This document shows, piece after piece, positions 7,316 to 14,747 of a stretch of DNA of 16,687 nucleotides. Each line of letters begins with the position of its first letter. Position 1 is the stretch's first letter. The notes beneath the pieces are model-generated. The model had not been told where the DNA came from. It ran no database searches and saw nothing but the letters and a program-made list of their open reading frames with translations. Position numbers and translations under genes: made by a program. The DNA comes from Opitutia bacterium UBA7374 (GTDB lineage Bacteria; Verrucomicrobiota; Verrucomicrobiia; Opitutales; Coraliomargaritaceae), in NCBI GenBank assembly GCA_002469895.1, contig DKOA01000037.1, forward strand, positions 1-16,687. Direction: 5' to 3'.

Positions 7316-7744
7316 ATGTCAAACTATGAGTTAGAAGAGGGCAAGCGCCTGAATTTGGACTTCAAAAAGCTGCGCAAAGTGGCGAATTGTGATACCGATG
7401 TACTGCCTGCTGTGGCACAGGATGCACAGACTGGGGAAGTTTTAATTCTGGGCTATGTCAATGCGCTTGCGCTGGATACTGCTCGGGAGACGGGGATGGC
7501 TACTTTTTGGAGCACGAGTCGCAATGAACTCTGGATTAAGGGTAAAACAAGCGGTGATTTTTTAAAGATAGAAGAAGTTCGGGTAAACTGTGAACAGAAT
7601 TCACTGCTTTATCTGGTCACACCAGCAGGCAAGGGGGCCTGTCACACCAAGGAGAGCACAGGGCAAGCGAGGAGTGGGTGTTACTATCGACGTTTGGATG
7701 CGGACGGTTCACTTTCATTTGTCCGGCCAGAACCTACCGAGTAA
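7316..7744 (+). CDS. hisI: Phosphoribosyl-AMP cyclohydrolase (divergent metal site)
   Basis: Opens the adenine ring of phosphoribosyl-AMP, third step of histidine synthesis. The 142 residues form a HisI-only protein without a fused HisE. The core is clear: LPAVAQDAQTGEVLILGYVN (30-49), ATFWSTSRNELWIKGKTSGD (62-81) and GACHT (107-111). The three zinc-ligand cysteines of the family are retained as C92, C109 and C122. Two features are unusual. The Mg-binding DCDxD motif reads NCEQN (91-95). The spacing between the last two cysteines is 13 residues instead of the usual 7, because of an inserted KESTGQARSG stretch. This looks like a lineage variant rather than a broken gene, since the rest is well conserved. 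No other his genes are nearby. It is convergent with lptE, with 17 bp between the stops and no visible terminator. Confidence 0.93.
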   Translation: MSNYELEEGKRLNLDFKKLRKVANCDTDVLPAVAQDAQTGEVLILGYVNALALDTARETGMATFWSTSRNELWIKGKTSGDFLKIEEVRVNCEQNSLLYLVTPAGKGACHTKESTGQARSGCYYRRLDADGSLSFVRPEPTE

Positions 7745-7761
7745 ACTTAAACGGGCATTTC

Positions 7762-8319
7762 TTACCAATTGCCGAGTACAGCGCTAAGTGTCCCTTTGGC
7801 CAAATCTCGTGCCAGTCGATTCATCGCTAAATTCTCTGCTTGGCGGTAATCGAAATTTGTCGTGCCGTTAGCACCGTAGGGGTTCCCCACATATGCACTG
7901 GTATTCGAGGAAACTGTACGATCACGGAAGTAGTAGTTGCCTTGACCCGGGCTGTAGAGCGAGAGTTTAGCAGCGAGCGCAACATTGAAATCTCTGGCTC
8001 GTACAGTGTCGTTTTGATCACGGGTTTGCGCCGTGCGACGGTAATCAGTTAAGGTTACGGACAGTACCACATCTGCCTCTGCCTCATTTCCGGTAAGGGT
8101 GACGCGCCCATCACGGATAAAACTTTCCCGTATTTCCGCACTAACTCTTGCTGCGGCGAGGGGCGCGTAGCTCTCGTTTAGTGTCGGCACGATATAAATC
8201 GTGCGGAAGGGGGCCGTTGTTGCATCCCCCAGCCGGTAGCTGGCACAACCGAGAAAGCAGTTCAGTGCCAGACTGATAGTCAGCAGGCTGAGGATTCGGG
8301 GATGCTTTGGTGGCAGCAT
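7762..8319 (-). CDS. lptE: LPS-assembly lipoprotein, LptE-like
   Basis: 185 residues. A signal peptide ends in a lipobox, FLGC, with the lipidated cysteine at residue 25, directly followed by ASYRLG, the typical start of mature LptE. The mature part shows the LptE pattern: a strand giving FRTIYIVPTLNES, a helix of the form AAARVSAEIRESFIRDGR, then AEADVVLSVTLTDYRR. The protein should be anchored in the inner leaflet of the outer membrane, where LptE plugs the LptD barrel that inserts LPS. No lptD is in the window. It follows the bamD-like gene after a 5-nt gap that includes a second, tandem TAA. The gene ends an envelope-related block. Family call rests on motif pattern; LptE is weakly conserved, so it could be a related outer-membrane lipoprotein. 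Confidence 0.82.
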   Translation of the reverse strand: MLPPKHPRILSLLTISLALNCFLGCASYRLGDATTAPFRTIYIVPTLNESYAPLAAARVSAEIRESFIRDGRVTLTGNEAEADVVLSVTLTDYRRTAQTRDQNDTVRARDFNVALAAKLSLYSPGQGNYYFRDRTVSSNTSAYVGNPYGANGTTNFDYRQAENLAMNRLARDLAKGTLSAVLGNW

Positions 8320-8324
8320 GGTTA

Positions 8325-9356
8325 TTAATTAACGAATAGCAGACGCTTGAGTAAACGACCACCGGTAGCCGGACGGACGCCCGCATTGATGTCATCTATA
8401 CGTTTTTGAGCGAGTATGGCTGCTTCTGACTCGGGCGCTATGGTAATCGCTTCGTTGTAAAATACCAATGCCGCTGTATTATTGGTCCGGTATAGGTAAT
8501 AAAAATCCCCCAGCGATAGACGGCTCCCGGCCAAGAGGTTTTCCATACTTCGGAGGTTGGCCTCTACTTGGCCGACATTTTCGCTTTCTGGAAAAAGCAC
8601 GAGAAAGTCTTCATAATAACTGATGGCTCTGCGGGTCGAGCCTTGGTCATATTCTTCACTACCGACAAGGCTGGCGTAGATGCCTGCCAGAGTGGAATAG
8701 GCATCGGGGGCAAGAGTGCTTTGCGGATAGTAGTTAATCAAACGATCCAGAGCATCAATCGCGATTTGAGAATCTTTTTCCTCCTGGGCAAGCAGTGCGA
8801 TGTTCATCAACGCAAGTGGCGCGTATTGCCCGTAGGGTGCATTAGCTGTGATTTGCTCAAATTGTATAATCGCTTCCGGTAATTGCTTGAAGGCGGGCAG
8901 TATCCAAAAGATGCGACCACGAGCCCCTTCCATTAAAGCCGTAGCGCACTGAAATTGAGCGGCGAGAACTTCATTAAAGTCTGTATGCCTAGGATACTCC
9001 TCGACGAGTTGCTGGAGTAAGCCAAACGCTTTGACCCAACGCTCCCGCTCCATGAATAGTTGCCCACGCATATACAATGCCTCGCCTGCTGCTTTTGTGT
9101 CGGGGTACTTTTTGGTAATCTTTTTAAAAATTCTTTGGGCTGATCGGGCGTGGCCACGGTTGTATTTCCCCATGCCTTTTTCCAGAAGCGCGCTGGCTTT
9201 TGCTTCCTTCTCCGGGGAGTTGGTAATAATGGGCTCCAATGATTTCTCATCTTCCTTATCGCTGAAGAGGGAAAACGGATTGGGCAGGCCTGCATAAGAA
9301 CTTGATGCTAAAAAGAGCATGCAGGCGCAGAGGTATGGTAAATGAACCGATCGCAT
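8325..9356 (-). CDS. bamD: Outer-membrane assembly BamD-like tetratricopeptide protein
   Basis: About 343 residues. An N-terminal signal sequence (hydrophobic to residue 18, likely cleavage SYA|G at 22/23) is followed by several TPR-like helical pairs of the BamD/YbgF kind. Examples are the helices around GMGKYNRGHARSAQRIFKKI, the segment LDRLINYYPQSTLAPDAYSTLAG, and a C-terminal YLYRTNNTAALVFYNEAI. BamD helps insert beta-barrel proteins into the outer membrane. Unlike typical BamD there is no clear lipobox cysteine after the hydrophobic core. A nearby Cys (C12) sits too early in the signal sequence to be convincing. I preferred the ATG at 9356, which gives a standard short n-region with Arg2. 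An in-frame ATG at 9371 overlaps the fabH stop by 7 nt and is equally possible. It is followed by lptE, supporting an outer-membrane role. The exact ortholog call is tentative. Confidence 0.78.
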   Translation of the reverse strand: MRSVHLPYLCACMLFLASSSYAGLPNPFSLFSDKEDEKSLEPIITNSPEKEAKASALLEKGMGKYNRGHARSAQRIFKKITKKYPDTKAAGEALYMRGQLFMERERWVKAFGLLQQLVEEYPRHTDFNEVLAAQFQCATALMEGARGRIFWILPAFKQLPEAIIQFEQITANAPYGQYAPLALMNIALLAQEEKDSQIAIDALDRLINYYPQSTLAPDAYSTLAGIYASLVGSEEYDQGSTRRAISYYEDFLVLFPESENVGQVEANLRSMENLLAGSRLSLGDFYYLYRTNNTAALVFYNEAITIAPESEAAILAQKRIDDINAGVRPATGGRLLKRLLFVN

Positions 9357-9364
9357 ATGAGTGA

Positions 9365-10363
9365 TTACCATTTGATCAGCGTAGAGGCCCAGGTCAAGCC
9401 GGCTCCGAATGCTACGAGCAGAATAAGGTCTCCAGACTGTATGCGCCCAGCCCGGATCGCTTCATCCAGTGCCAGCGGAACAGATGCTGCCGAGGTGTTT
9501 CCATAAAGGTGTAAATTATTGTGGAATTTGCTATGATCAATATCCAGTCGTTTTTGTAAGCTTTCGATAATTCGCATGTTTGCCTGGTGCGGAATTACCA
9601 AATCCAGGTCATCTGCACTGTAGCCTGCCTGTTGCAGTGTATCCTTGCAAGCGTTCCCCATGACGCGTACGGCCAGTTTAAAGATTTCCTTTCCATTCAT
9701 TTTTAGGAAGTGCTGGCGCTGATCGAGTGACGCATGAGTGGGTGGAAGGGCACTCCCGCCGCCGGGTTGCTGGAGGAGCTCGGGCTGAGAACCATCGGCA
9801 CCGCTGAGGCTGGCAATCACACCCTTGCCCGCACAGTCTTCGACGCCTAGTACAGCGGCACCGGCGCCATCACCAAAGAGTACACATGTCGTTCGATCCT
9901 CAAAGTCGAGAATGCTGCTCATTTTCTCCGCGCCTACGAGTAATGCCTTTTTATGGCGACCGGATAATAGAAGGCCGGACACGACATTGAGGCCGTAAAC
10001 AAAGCCGGAGCAGGCAGCCTGGAGATCAAATGCGGCTACATTCGGTAAGCCGAGTTTGCTTTGTAGAAGGCACGCCGTGGAGGGGAAAGGCATATCCGGA
10101 GTCATCGTCGCAACGACGATCAAATCGATTTCGCTTCGGTCAATGCCGGCTGCGGCGATGGCGGCTTCAGCTGCCTTGCAGGACATCTCTGAAGTGGCTT
10201 CTTCGGGTGCGGCGAATCGACGTTGGTGAATCCCGGTCCGTGTCCGAATCCATTCATCCGAAGTGTCCAAAGACTCAGCAAAATCCTCGTTGGAAACGAT
10301 TCTTTCAGGCGTGTAGGAACCGGTTCCTAAAATAACCGCAGATCGAGGTGAAAGAGTGGTCAT
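9365..10363 (-). CDS. fabH: Beta-ketoacyl-ACP synthase III
   Basis: Condenses acetyl-CoA (or another short acyl-CoA) with malonyl-ACP to start fatty-acid synthesis. From the ATG at 10363 the protein has 332 residues, the usual FabH size. The catalytic triad is complete: C118 in QAACSGFVYG, H259 in IPHQAN and N289 in YGNTSAAS. The DEWIRTRTGI motif (36-45) and the GDGAGAAVL loop (164-172) are present. A TTG at 10384 would add seven residues, but the ATG matches the family start. It follows plsX after 48 nt, as in the classic rpmF-plsX-fabH cluster. That spacer holds a 6-bp inverted repeat (10377-10382 with 10398-10403). Confidence 0.97.
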   Translation of the reverse strand: MTTLSPRSAVILGTGSYTPERIVSNEDFAESLDTSDEWIRTRTGIHQRRFAAPEEATSEMSCKAAEAAIAAAGIDRSEIDLIVVATMTPDMPFPSTACLLQSKLGLPNVAAFDLQAACSGFVYGLNVVSGLLLSGRHKKALLVGAEKMSSILDFEDRTTCVLFGDGAGAAVLGVEDCAGKGVIASLSGADGSQPELLQQPGGGSALPPTHASLDQRQHFLKMNGKEIFKLAVRVMGNACKDTLQQAGYSADDLDLVIPHQANMRIIESLQKRLDIDHSKFHNNLHLYGNTSAASVPLALDEAIRAGRIQSGDLILLVAFGAGLTWASTLIKW

Positions 10364-10411
10364 ATCGGTAGCTCTTAAACGCAAGCTGACGTATCAAGCG
10401 TTTGGCTCAAG

Positions 10412-11467
10412 CTATAAATTTTCAATGCGTGTGTTGACTGTGACAATATCTGCGCGAATTCCGTCAATCATATCATGGGCAACTAATTCACGGGCAATTC
10501 GCAGCGCATTTCCGATCGCGATGTAATTGGATGAACCATGCGATTTGAGGATATTGCCTTTAATGCCGAGTAAAGGAGCCCCCGCGTGTTGATCCGGACT
10601 CAAACGTGTGCGCATGTCGCGAAAAGCTTCCTTGGAAAGGGCGGCACCAATCATCCGTTTTGGGTTTCGTACCAGTTCCTCCTTGATCGTATTGCCGATA
10701 AAAGAGAAGAGTGCCTCGCTGGATTTGAGTAAAATGTTTCCCATAAAGCCATCGCAAACGATCACATCGACGTCTCCGTTAAAGACCTGAAAACCTTCAA
10801 TCAAGCCCGTGTAGTGGATGATGCCGTCAATTTCTTTCAGCCATTTATGCGTCTCATTGACTCGCGTGGTCCCTTTTCCGTCCTCAGTACCAATGGTCAG
10901 TAAGCCGATTCTGGGTTTTTTAATGCCCAGTGCGGCCGATGCATAATGGCTCCCAAGAACTGCATTGTGGACTAAGTGCTTGGGAGAGGATTCGGGATTC
11001 GCCCCTACATCAATAAGAACACAAGGCTCTTTTTTCGTTGGTATGATTGTCGCCAGAGCCGGTCGCTCGATACCCTCGAGCGGTCGTAATCGCAGGGTGC
11101 CAGCGGCCATCAGTGCGCCGGTATTGCCGCAACTGACGACTGCATCTGCGGAGCCTTCACGAAGTAATTCAACGGCCTGAGGCATGGAGGCATTCTTTTT
11201 ACCCTTGAGGGCTTGGATGGGCTTTTCATCCATCCCGATGACTTCCGGAGCGTCATGCAGAGTGACGACTGCACTTGCACTGTTCTTTTTTAAAGGGCGT
11301 ACGGCAAGCAGGCGCTCGAGCAGGCGCTTTTTACCGACCAATATAATATGGCAATCAAGCTCTAGGTCTTCAATGGCATAGATCAAGCCACGGACAAATT
11401 CCGAGGGGCCCTTATCGCTACCCATAGTGTCAACCGCTATCGTGCAGCTGACATGATCTTCCTGCAT
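10412..11467 (-). CDS. plsX: Phosphate acyltransferase PlsX
   Basis: Makes acyl-phosphate from acyl-ACP for phospholipid synthesis; it acts as a peripheral membrane enzyme, and the product is used by PlsY. The 351-residue length fits. Visible signatures are AVDTMGSDKGP (11-21), HDAPEVIGMDEKP (71-83), VVSCGNTGALMAAG (110-123), the IDVGANPE region, CDGFMGNILLKSSE and HGSSN near the C-terminus. It lies 62 nt downstream of rpmF and upstream of fabH, the conserved bacterial arrangement tying ribosome production to membrane lipid synthesis. A direct repeat, TTACGAA CG TTACGAA, sits just before the start codon on the minus strand. There is only a weak GAAG ribosome-binding site. Confidence 0.97.
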   Translation of the reverse strand: MQEDHVSCTIAVDTMGSDKGPSEFVRGLIYAIEDLELDCHIILVGKKRLLERLLAVRPLKKNSASAVVTLHDAPEVIGMDEKPIQALKGKKNASMPQAVELLREGSADAVVSCGNTGALMAAGTLRLRPLEGIERPALATIIPTKKEPCVLIDVGANPESSPKHLVHNAVLGSHYASAALGIKKPRIGLLTIGTEDGKGTTRVNETHKWLKEIDGIIHYTGLIEGFQVFNGDVDVIVCDGFMGNILLKSSEALFSFIGNTIKEELVRNPKRMIGAALSKEAFRDMRTRLSPDQHAGAPLLGIKGNILKSHGSSNYIAIGNALRIARELVAHDMIDGIRADIVTVNTRIENL

Positions 11468-11529
11468 GAGCTTCGTAACGTTCGTAAACCGTCTGTCTAA
11501 TAATGCCGGAGATAGAACTTCAGCGAGAT

Positions 11530-11709
11530 CTAGACTTCAACGTTCAATACTTGCCGACCGCGGTACATACCGTTTGCCGGGTTTACGCGATGCGGACGAA
11601 ACTTTGTGCCATCCTGCGGATCTTTGGCAAGTTGTGGTAGATCAAAGCTTACTGCACCGCGGCGTTTACGGCTGCGCTGCTTGGATTGTTTGCGTTTTGG
11701 CTGTCCCAT
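11530..11709 (-). CDS. rpmF: 50S ribosomal protein L32, cysteine-free form
   Basis: A 59-residue basic protein in the large ribosomal subunit, found by reading the minus strand between plsX and elbB. It starts MGQPKRKQSKQRSRKRRGA, the L32 hallmark, and ends with HRVNPANGMYRGRQVLNVEV, matching the family's H(R/H)xxxxxGxYRGR(Q/K)V pattern. There are no cysteines, so it lacks the zinc ribbon of C+ L32 proteins; the E. coli protein is also cysteine-free. An AGGA ribosome-binding site lies about 13 nt before the ATG, one of the few clear ones here. The order rpmF-plsX-fabH is classical; the usual upstream yceD (DUF177) gene is absent and elbB lies there instead. Confidence 0.95.
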   Translation of the reverse strand: MGQPKRKQSKQRSRKRRGAVSFDLPQLAKDPQDGTKFRPHRVNPANGMYRGRQVLNVEV

Positions 11710-11790
11710 GAGAGAGTGTTCCTAAAGTCTTGTGTGAATCTTGAGAAACATCGCAAAAAATAGGAATGAAAACATACGTCAAGCCTTCTA

Positions 11791-12468
11791 TTACGTAGAA
11801 TCTCCGGTTTCTTCGACCATTTCCAACACCTTGTCGACCAGTTTATTGATTCCTGTTTCCACTTGGAGTAGATTATCGGCCACCATGTAGGCAGGGGTGG
11901 ATACAATGCGGTGCAAAGAATCAACGACGATATCTTCGGCCGGGCAATTGATGTGGTGGGCGCCTTTACTCTGGAGTACACCCACGGCCTCAATATCATT
12001 GCCAATCGTTATTTTTACCTGCTCGGTGCCAAGAACGGCCGCTGCAATAGTCGGAGAGATACAGATAAACCCAATGACCTTTCCCGCTTGATGCGCATTT
12101 TTAACGACGGCTTCAACGGAAGGATGAACGCTATAACTGGACCCCTCAAAGGCGAAATTACAGAGGTTTTTAGCGGCTCCATATCCACCTGGAAATAGGA
12201 TTGCGTCCTGAGCATCCAGATCAAGCTCGTCGATGTCTATGATATCACCACGCGCCAGACGCGCAGATTCCGTCAGTACATTGCGACTTTGTTTAACAAC
12301 CACTTCGCCGCTAAAGTGATCATATACATGTGCTTGATCGACGTTTGGTGCCGCGCAGGTGACTTGGGTTTTATGACGGGCTAGAGCAAGTTGCGTTAAT
12401 ACAGTTTCATGTATTTCAGAACCATCATAAACACCACACCCGGATAGGATAATAGCTATATTTTTCAT
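11791..12468 (-). CDS. elbB: ElbB-type DJ-1/PfpI family glyoxalase (isoprenoid biosynthesis-associated protein)
   Basis: 225 residues of the class I glutamine-amidotransferase-like/DJ-1 fold. The ElbB signature SGCGVYDGSEIHE (9-21) is present, with LFPGGYGAAKNL (91-102) and the nucleophile-elbow cysteine C136 in GFICISP (133-139). The E. coli homolog enhances lycopene production and has weak glyoxalase activity; the physiological role is unclear. The gene ends 81 nt before rpmF and starts 39 nt after uppP on the same strand, so it may share a transcript with either. A TTGACG hexamer after its stop might belong to an rpmF promoter, but no -10 box at proper spacing was found. No Shine-Dalgarno sequence is seen. 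Confidence 0.93.
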   Translation of the reverse strand: MKNIAIILSGCGVYDGSEIHETVLTQLALARHKTQVTCAAPNVDQAHVYDHFSGEVVVKQSRNVLTESARLARGDIIDIDELDLDAQDAILFPGGYGAAKNLCNFAFEGSSYSVHPSVEAVVKNAHQAGKVIGFICISPTIAAAVLGTEQVKITIGNDIEAVGVLQSKGAHHINCPAEDIVVDSLHRIVSTPAYMVADNLLQVETGINKLVDKVLEMVEETGDST

Positions 12469-12507
12469 GAGTAATTCAATCTATTTTTTTTACTGAATAG
12501 TCAAACC

Positions 12508-13551
12508 TTAGTTGAGCTTGGCAATTTGAAAAAAGATTAGAATAGCTAAAAATATGCGATACCAGGCAAATACAGTCAGCCCATTTCGATTCAAAAAACC
12601 GACCAGCCATTTCACCGCCAAAGTTGCAGAAATGAAGGCGACGAAGCAGCCCACCAATACAGGACCTACCTGCAGTGCCTGCATCATTTCGGATCCATCC
12701 TTCAGAAAAGTGTATCCTGAAGCAGCGCTTAATGTCAGTAAGCCGAGGAGGAAACTAAACTCGGCCGCTTTCGCGGGCGATAAGCCAACGAAGTATCCGC
12801 CAACAATGGTAGCCATCGAACGACTTGTGCCCGGCCACAAGGCGGCACATTGACAACAGCCGATGAGAAAAGCCTGCGACGGGCGAAGATCCTCTAGGGG
12901 GATCTGCGGATCAGTGGTCTTTGATTTCCCGAGTATACGTTTTCTCCTGCGCTCGACATAGAGCATGACGATCGCTCCAACGATTAAGGCGGCAGCGACA
13001 GCCAGAACATTTTCACCGAGCAAGTCTTCGATCCAATCATTGAGCAGCAGGCCGAGAAAGGCCGCAGGCAGAAAGGCGACGATCAAGTTTAGCGCGAGCT
13101 TACGACCCTTGGATGAATTCCCCAAGCAGCCGAGAATAATTTCTATAATGCTGGATCGGTAGAGTAGCAGAACAGCGGCAATGGCCCCTGCCTGAATGAC
13201 AATAATATAAGCAAATGCCGCTTCGCCGATGGTGTATGGGCGCAGCTCGTCAGCAGTATCACCTGGTACCAAGATAACCTCACCTGACTGGCTAAAAATT
13301 GGGGCATCGCCATTTAGTCCGAGTAATGCATTTGTCAGGATGAGGTGTCCGGTTGAGGACACCGGTAGGTATTCAGTAATCCCTTCTACGAGGCCAAGGG
13401 CGACCGCATCGATATAGCCCAACTGGCTGATTACAGGTTCTTCGAATGAGTCAACCGGTGATGTGTCGCCGACGGGTTTATCTCCCTGTGCCTGCACCGA
13501 TACGAGTGAGGCACTTAGGATTAAGGCGCAGATCCAATTGAATCGATACAT
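12508..13551 (-). CDS. uppP: Undecaprenyl-diphosphatase UppP (BacA), extended form
   Basis: Dephosphorylates undecaprenyl pyrophosphate to recycle the lipid carrier for peptidoglycan and other envelope polymers; it is an integral inner-membrane protein and gives bacitracin tolerance. Both active-site motifs are intact: GLVEGITEYLPVSSTGH (53-69, with E56, E60 and H69) and LWPGTSRSMA (239-247, with S243 and R244). The remaining sequence is a series of membrane helices ending near residue 345. At 347 residues it is about 70 longer than the E. coli protein. The excess comes from an N-terminal part resembling a cleavable signal peptide (1-21, VQA|Q) plus a linker to about 44, and from an insertion of roughly 27-35 residues (about 79-113) after the first motif. 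It is divergent from trpD across 123 bp. Function is firm; the role of the extra segments is unknown. Confidence 0.95.
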   Translation of the reverse strand: MYRFNWICALILSASLVSVQAQGDKPVGDTSPVDSFEEPVISQLGYIDAVALGLVEGITEYLPVSSTGHLILTNALLGLNGDAPIFSQSGEVILVPGDTADELRPYTIGEAAFAYIIVIQAGAIAAVLLLYRSSIIEIILGCLGNSSKGRKLALNLIVAFLPAAFLGLLLNDWIEDLLGENVLAVAAALIVGAIVMLYVERRRKRILGKSKTTDPQIPLEDLRPSQAFLIGCCQCAALWPGTSRSMATIVGGYFVGLSPAKAAEFSFLLGLLTLSAASGYTFLKDGSEMMQALQVGPVLVGCFVAFISATLAVKWLVGFLNRNGLTVFAWYRIFLAILIFFQIAKLN

Positions 13552-13575
13552 AGGTGAACGTGTATCCGGTTATTG

Positions 13576-13603
13576 AATAAAGAAAAGCGGAAAAGTTTAG
13601 CAA
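13576..13603 (-). promoter_or_regulatory. Candidate uppP promoter
   Basis: On the minus strand, TTGCTA (13598-13603) is followed after 16 nt by TTTATT (13576-13581), about 25 nt before the uppP ATG. The match to sigma-70 boxes is moderate, and the spacing is acceptable. It sits in the divergent uppP/trpD gap where a promoter is expected. Not confirmed by anything else in the sequence. Confidence 0.3.
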
Positions 13604-13631
13604 CAATAGCTGTAGTCGCTTGTTTTATACT
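13602..13631 (+). promoter_or_regulatory. Candidate trpD promoter
   Basis: A good -10 box, TATACT, lies at 13626-13631, 43 nt before the trpD ATG. The -35 position (about 13602-13608, AACAATA) is poor, so the call rests mainly on the -10 box and on location in the divergent uppP/trpD spacer. No attenuator-like hairpin or Trp-codon leader peptide was seen between it and trpD. Confidence 0.3.
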
Positions 13632-13674
13632 TGTGCCGTTTGGTCATCTCGATTGCTTCAGTTCCGAAGACTCT

Positions 13675-14727
13675 ATGAATTTTAGCAGTATTATTGAAAA
13701 TCTGGAAGCGGGGCTCGATCTGGGTACCGATGCGGCCATCTATTCGGCATCCTGTTTAGCTGATTCTGAAATCGGCGAAGATGATAAGAAGCGCTTTTTA
13801 TTGGCTTTATCTGCGAAGGGAGAGTCCGCTAATGAAGTGGCTGCTTTTGCGGCCACTTTTCGGGATCGTGCGATCGATCCGGAGATGGCTGATTTCGCCG
13901 ATAATGCGATCGACATTGTGGGTACCGGTGGCGATGGGGCGGGGACCTTTAATATATCAACGACGGTTTCCTTTATCGTCGCTGCCTGCGGGGTACGGGT
14001 GCTCAAGCACGGCAATCGCTCGATTACCTCCAAATGCGGCAGCGCAGATATTCTAGAGGCGGTCGGCGTGCGCCTGGATGCGCCGCTTGATTTACTGCGT
14101 CAATCGGTTAGCGAACTGAACTTTTGCTTTTTCTTTGCTCCGGCATTTCATCCGGCATTTAAAGAAATCATGCCGGTTCGCAAGGCGCTGGCCGCGGAAG
14201 GCAAACGTACCCTTTTCAATCTTCTCGGGCCTTTAATAAATCCCGGTCGTCCGGCTTATCAGTTGATGGGAGTTTATTCCGAAAGTTGGGTCGATCCTTT
14301 AGCTGGCGCATTGGGCTTACTCGGTCTAAAAAACGGGCTCGTAGTGCACGGTTCTCCGCTGCCTGGACAATCGTTGGATGAATTGAGCTGCGCGGGAAGC
14401 AATCGTGTGGCCGGGTTTGGCGCTTTGTCTGGGTATCATAGAGAATTGAAGGCAGAGGATGCGGGTTTGCCGGTTTGCGATTTTTCTGATCTCGCCGGTG
14501 GGGATGCTGAGGGTAATCTTCATTTACTGCATCAATTAGTGACTCCCGGGGCGAGCGGGGTGCCTGCTGGCCTTCGCAACTCGATACTTTTTAATGCGGG
14601 GGCCGCTCTTTGGATTACAGGCAGTGAGGGATCGCTGCGCGACGGGGTTGAGCGGGCGGATGATGCCCTGCGAAGCGGACAAGTGGCTGGGTGGCTGCAG
14701 AAAGTACGTGAATTTTATCAGTCTTAG
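13675..14727 (+). CDS. trpD: Anthranilate phosphoribosyltransferase
   Basis: Transfers phosphoribosyl from PRPP to anthranilate, second step of tryptophan synthesis from chorismate. From the ATG at 13675 it has 350 residues, the family's normal size. PRPP-binding glycine loop: GTGGDGAGTFNIST (83-96). KHGNR (111-115) and SKCGSAD (119-125) follow. The phosphoribosyl/anthranilate region is HPAFKEIMPVRKALAAEGKR from 159, then TLFNLLGPLINP (179-190). The second Mg site is LDE at 234-236. An in-frame TTG at 13573 would add 34 residues with a signal-peptide-like look; this is rejected for a cytoplasmic enzyme. No other trp genes are nearby, so the pathway is dispersed. glmM follows after 20 nt. Confidence 0.95.
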   Translation: MNFSSIIENLEAGLDLGTDAAIYSASCLADSEIGEDDKKRFLLALSAKGESANEVAAFAATFRDRAIDPEMADFADNAIDIVGTGGDGAGTFNISTTVSFIVAACGVRVLKHGNRSITSKCGSADILEAVGVRLDAPLDLLRQSVSELNFCFFFAPAFHPAFKEIMPVRKALAAEGKRTLFNLLGPLINPGRPAYQLMGVYSESWVDPLAGALGLLGLKNGLVVHGSPLPGQSLDELSCAGSNRVAGFGALSGYHRELKAEDAGLPVCDFSDLAGGDAEGNLHLLHQLVTPGASGVPAGLRNSILFNAGAALWITGSEGSLRDGVERADDALRSGQVAGWLQKVREFYQS

Positions 14728-14747
14728 CAAAAGACTTGAGCGCATTT

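Noticed and set aside
7745..7761. Bidirectional terminator expected between convergent hisI and lptE
   Set aside because: The 17-bp gap contains no inverted repeat or T-tract.
11530..11709. Loss of zinc-ribbon cysteines in L32 as a novelty
   Set aside because: Cysteine-free L32 is common (for example in E. coli), so it is noted only in the annotation.
12482..12491. T-run between uppP and elbB as a terminator of uppP
   Set aside because: The T-run is on the plus strand, so the minus-strand transcript has an A-run there, and no GC-rich stem precedes it.
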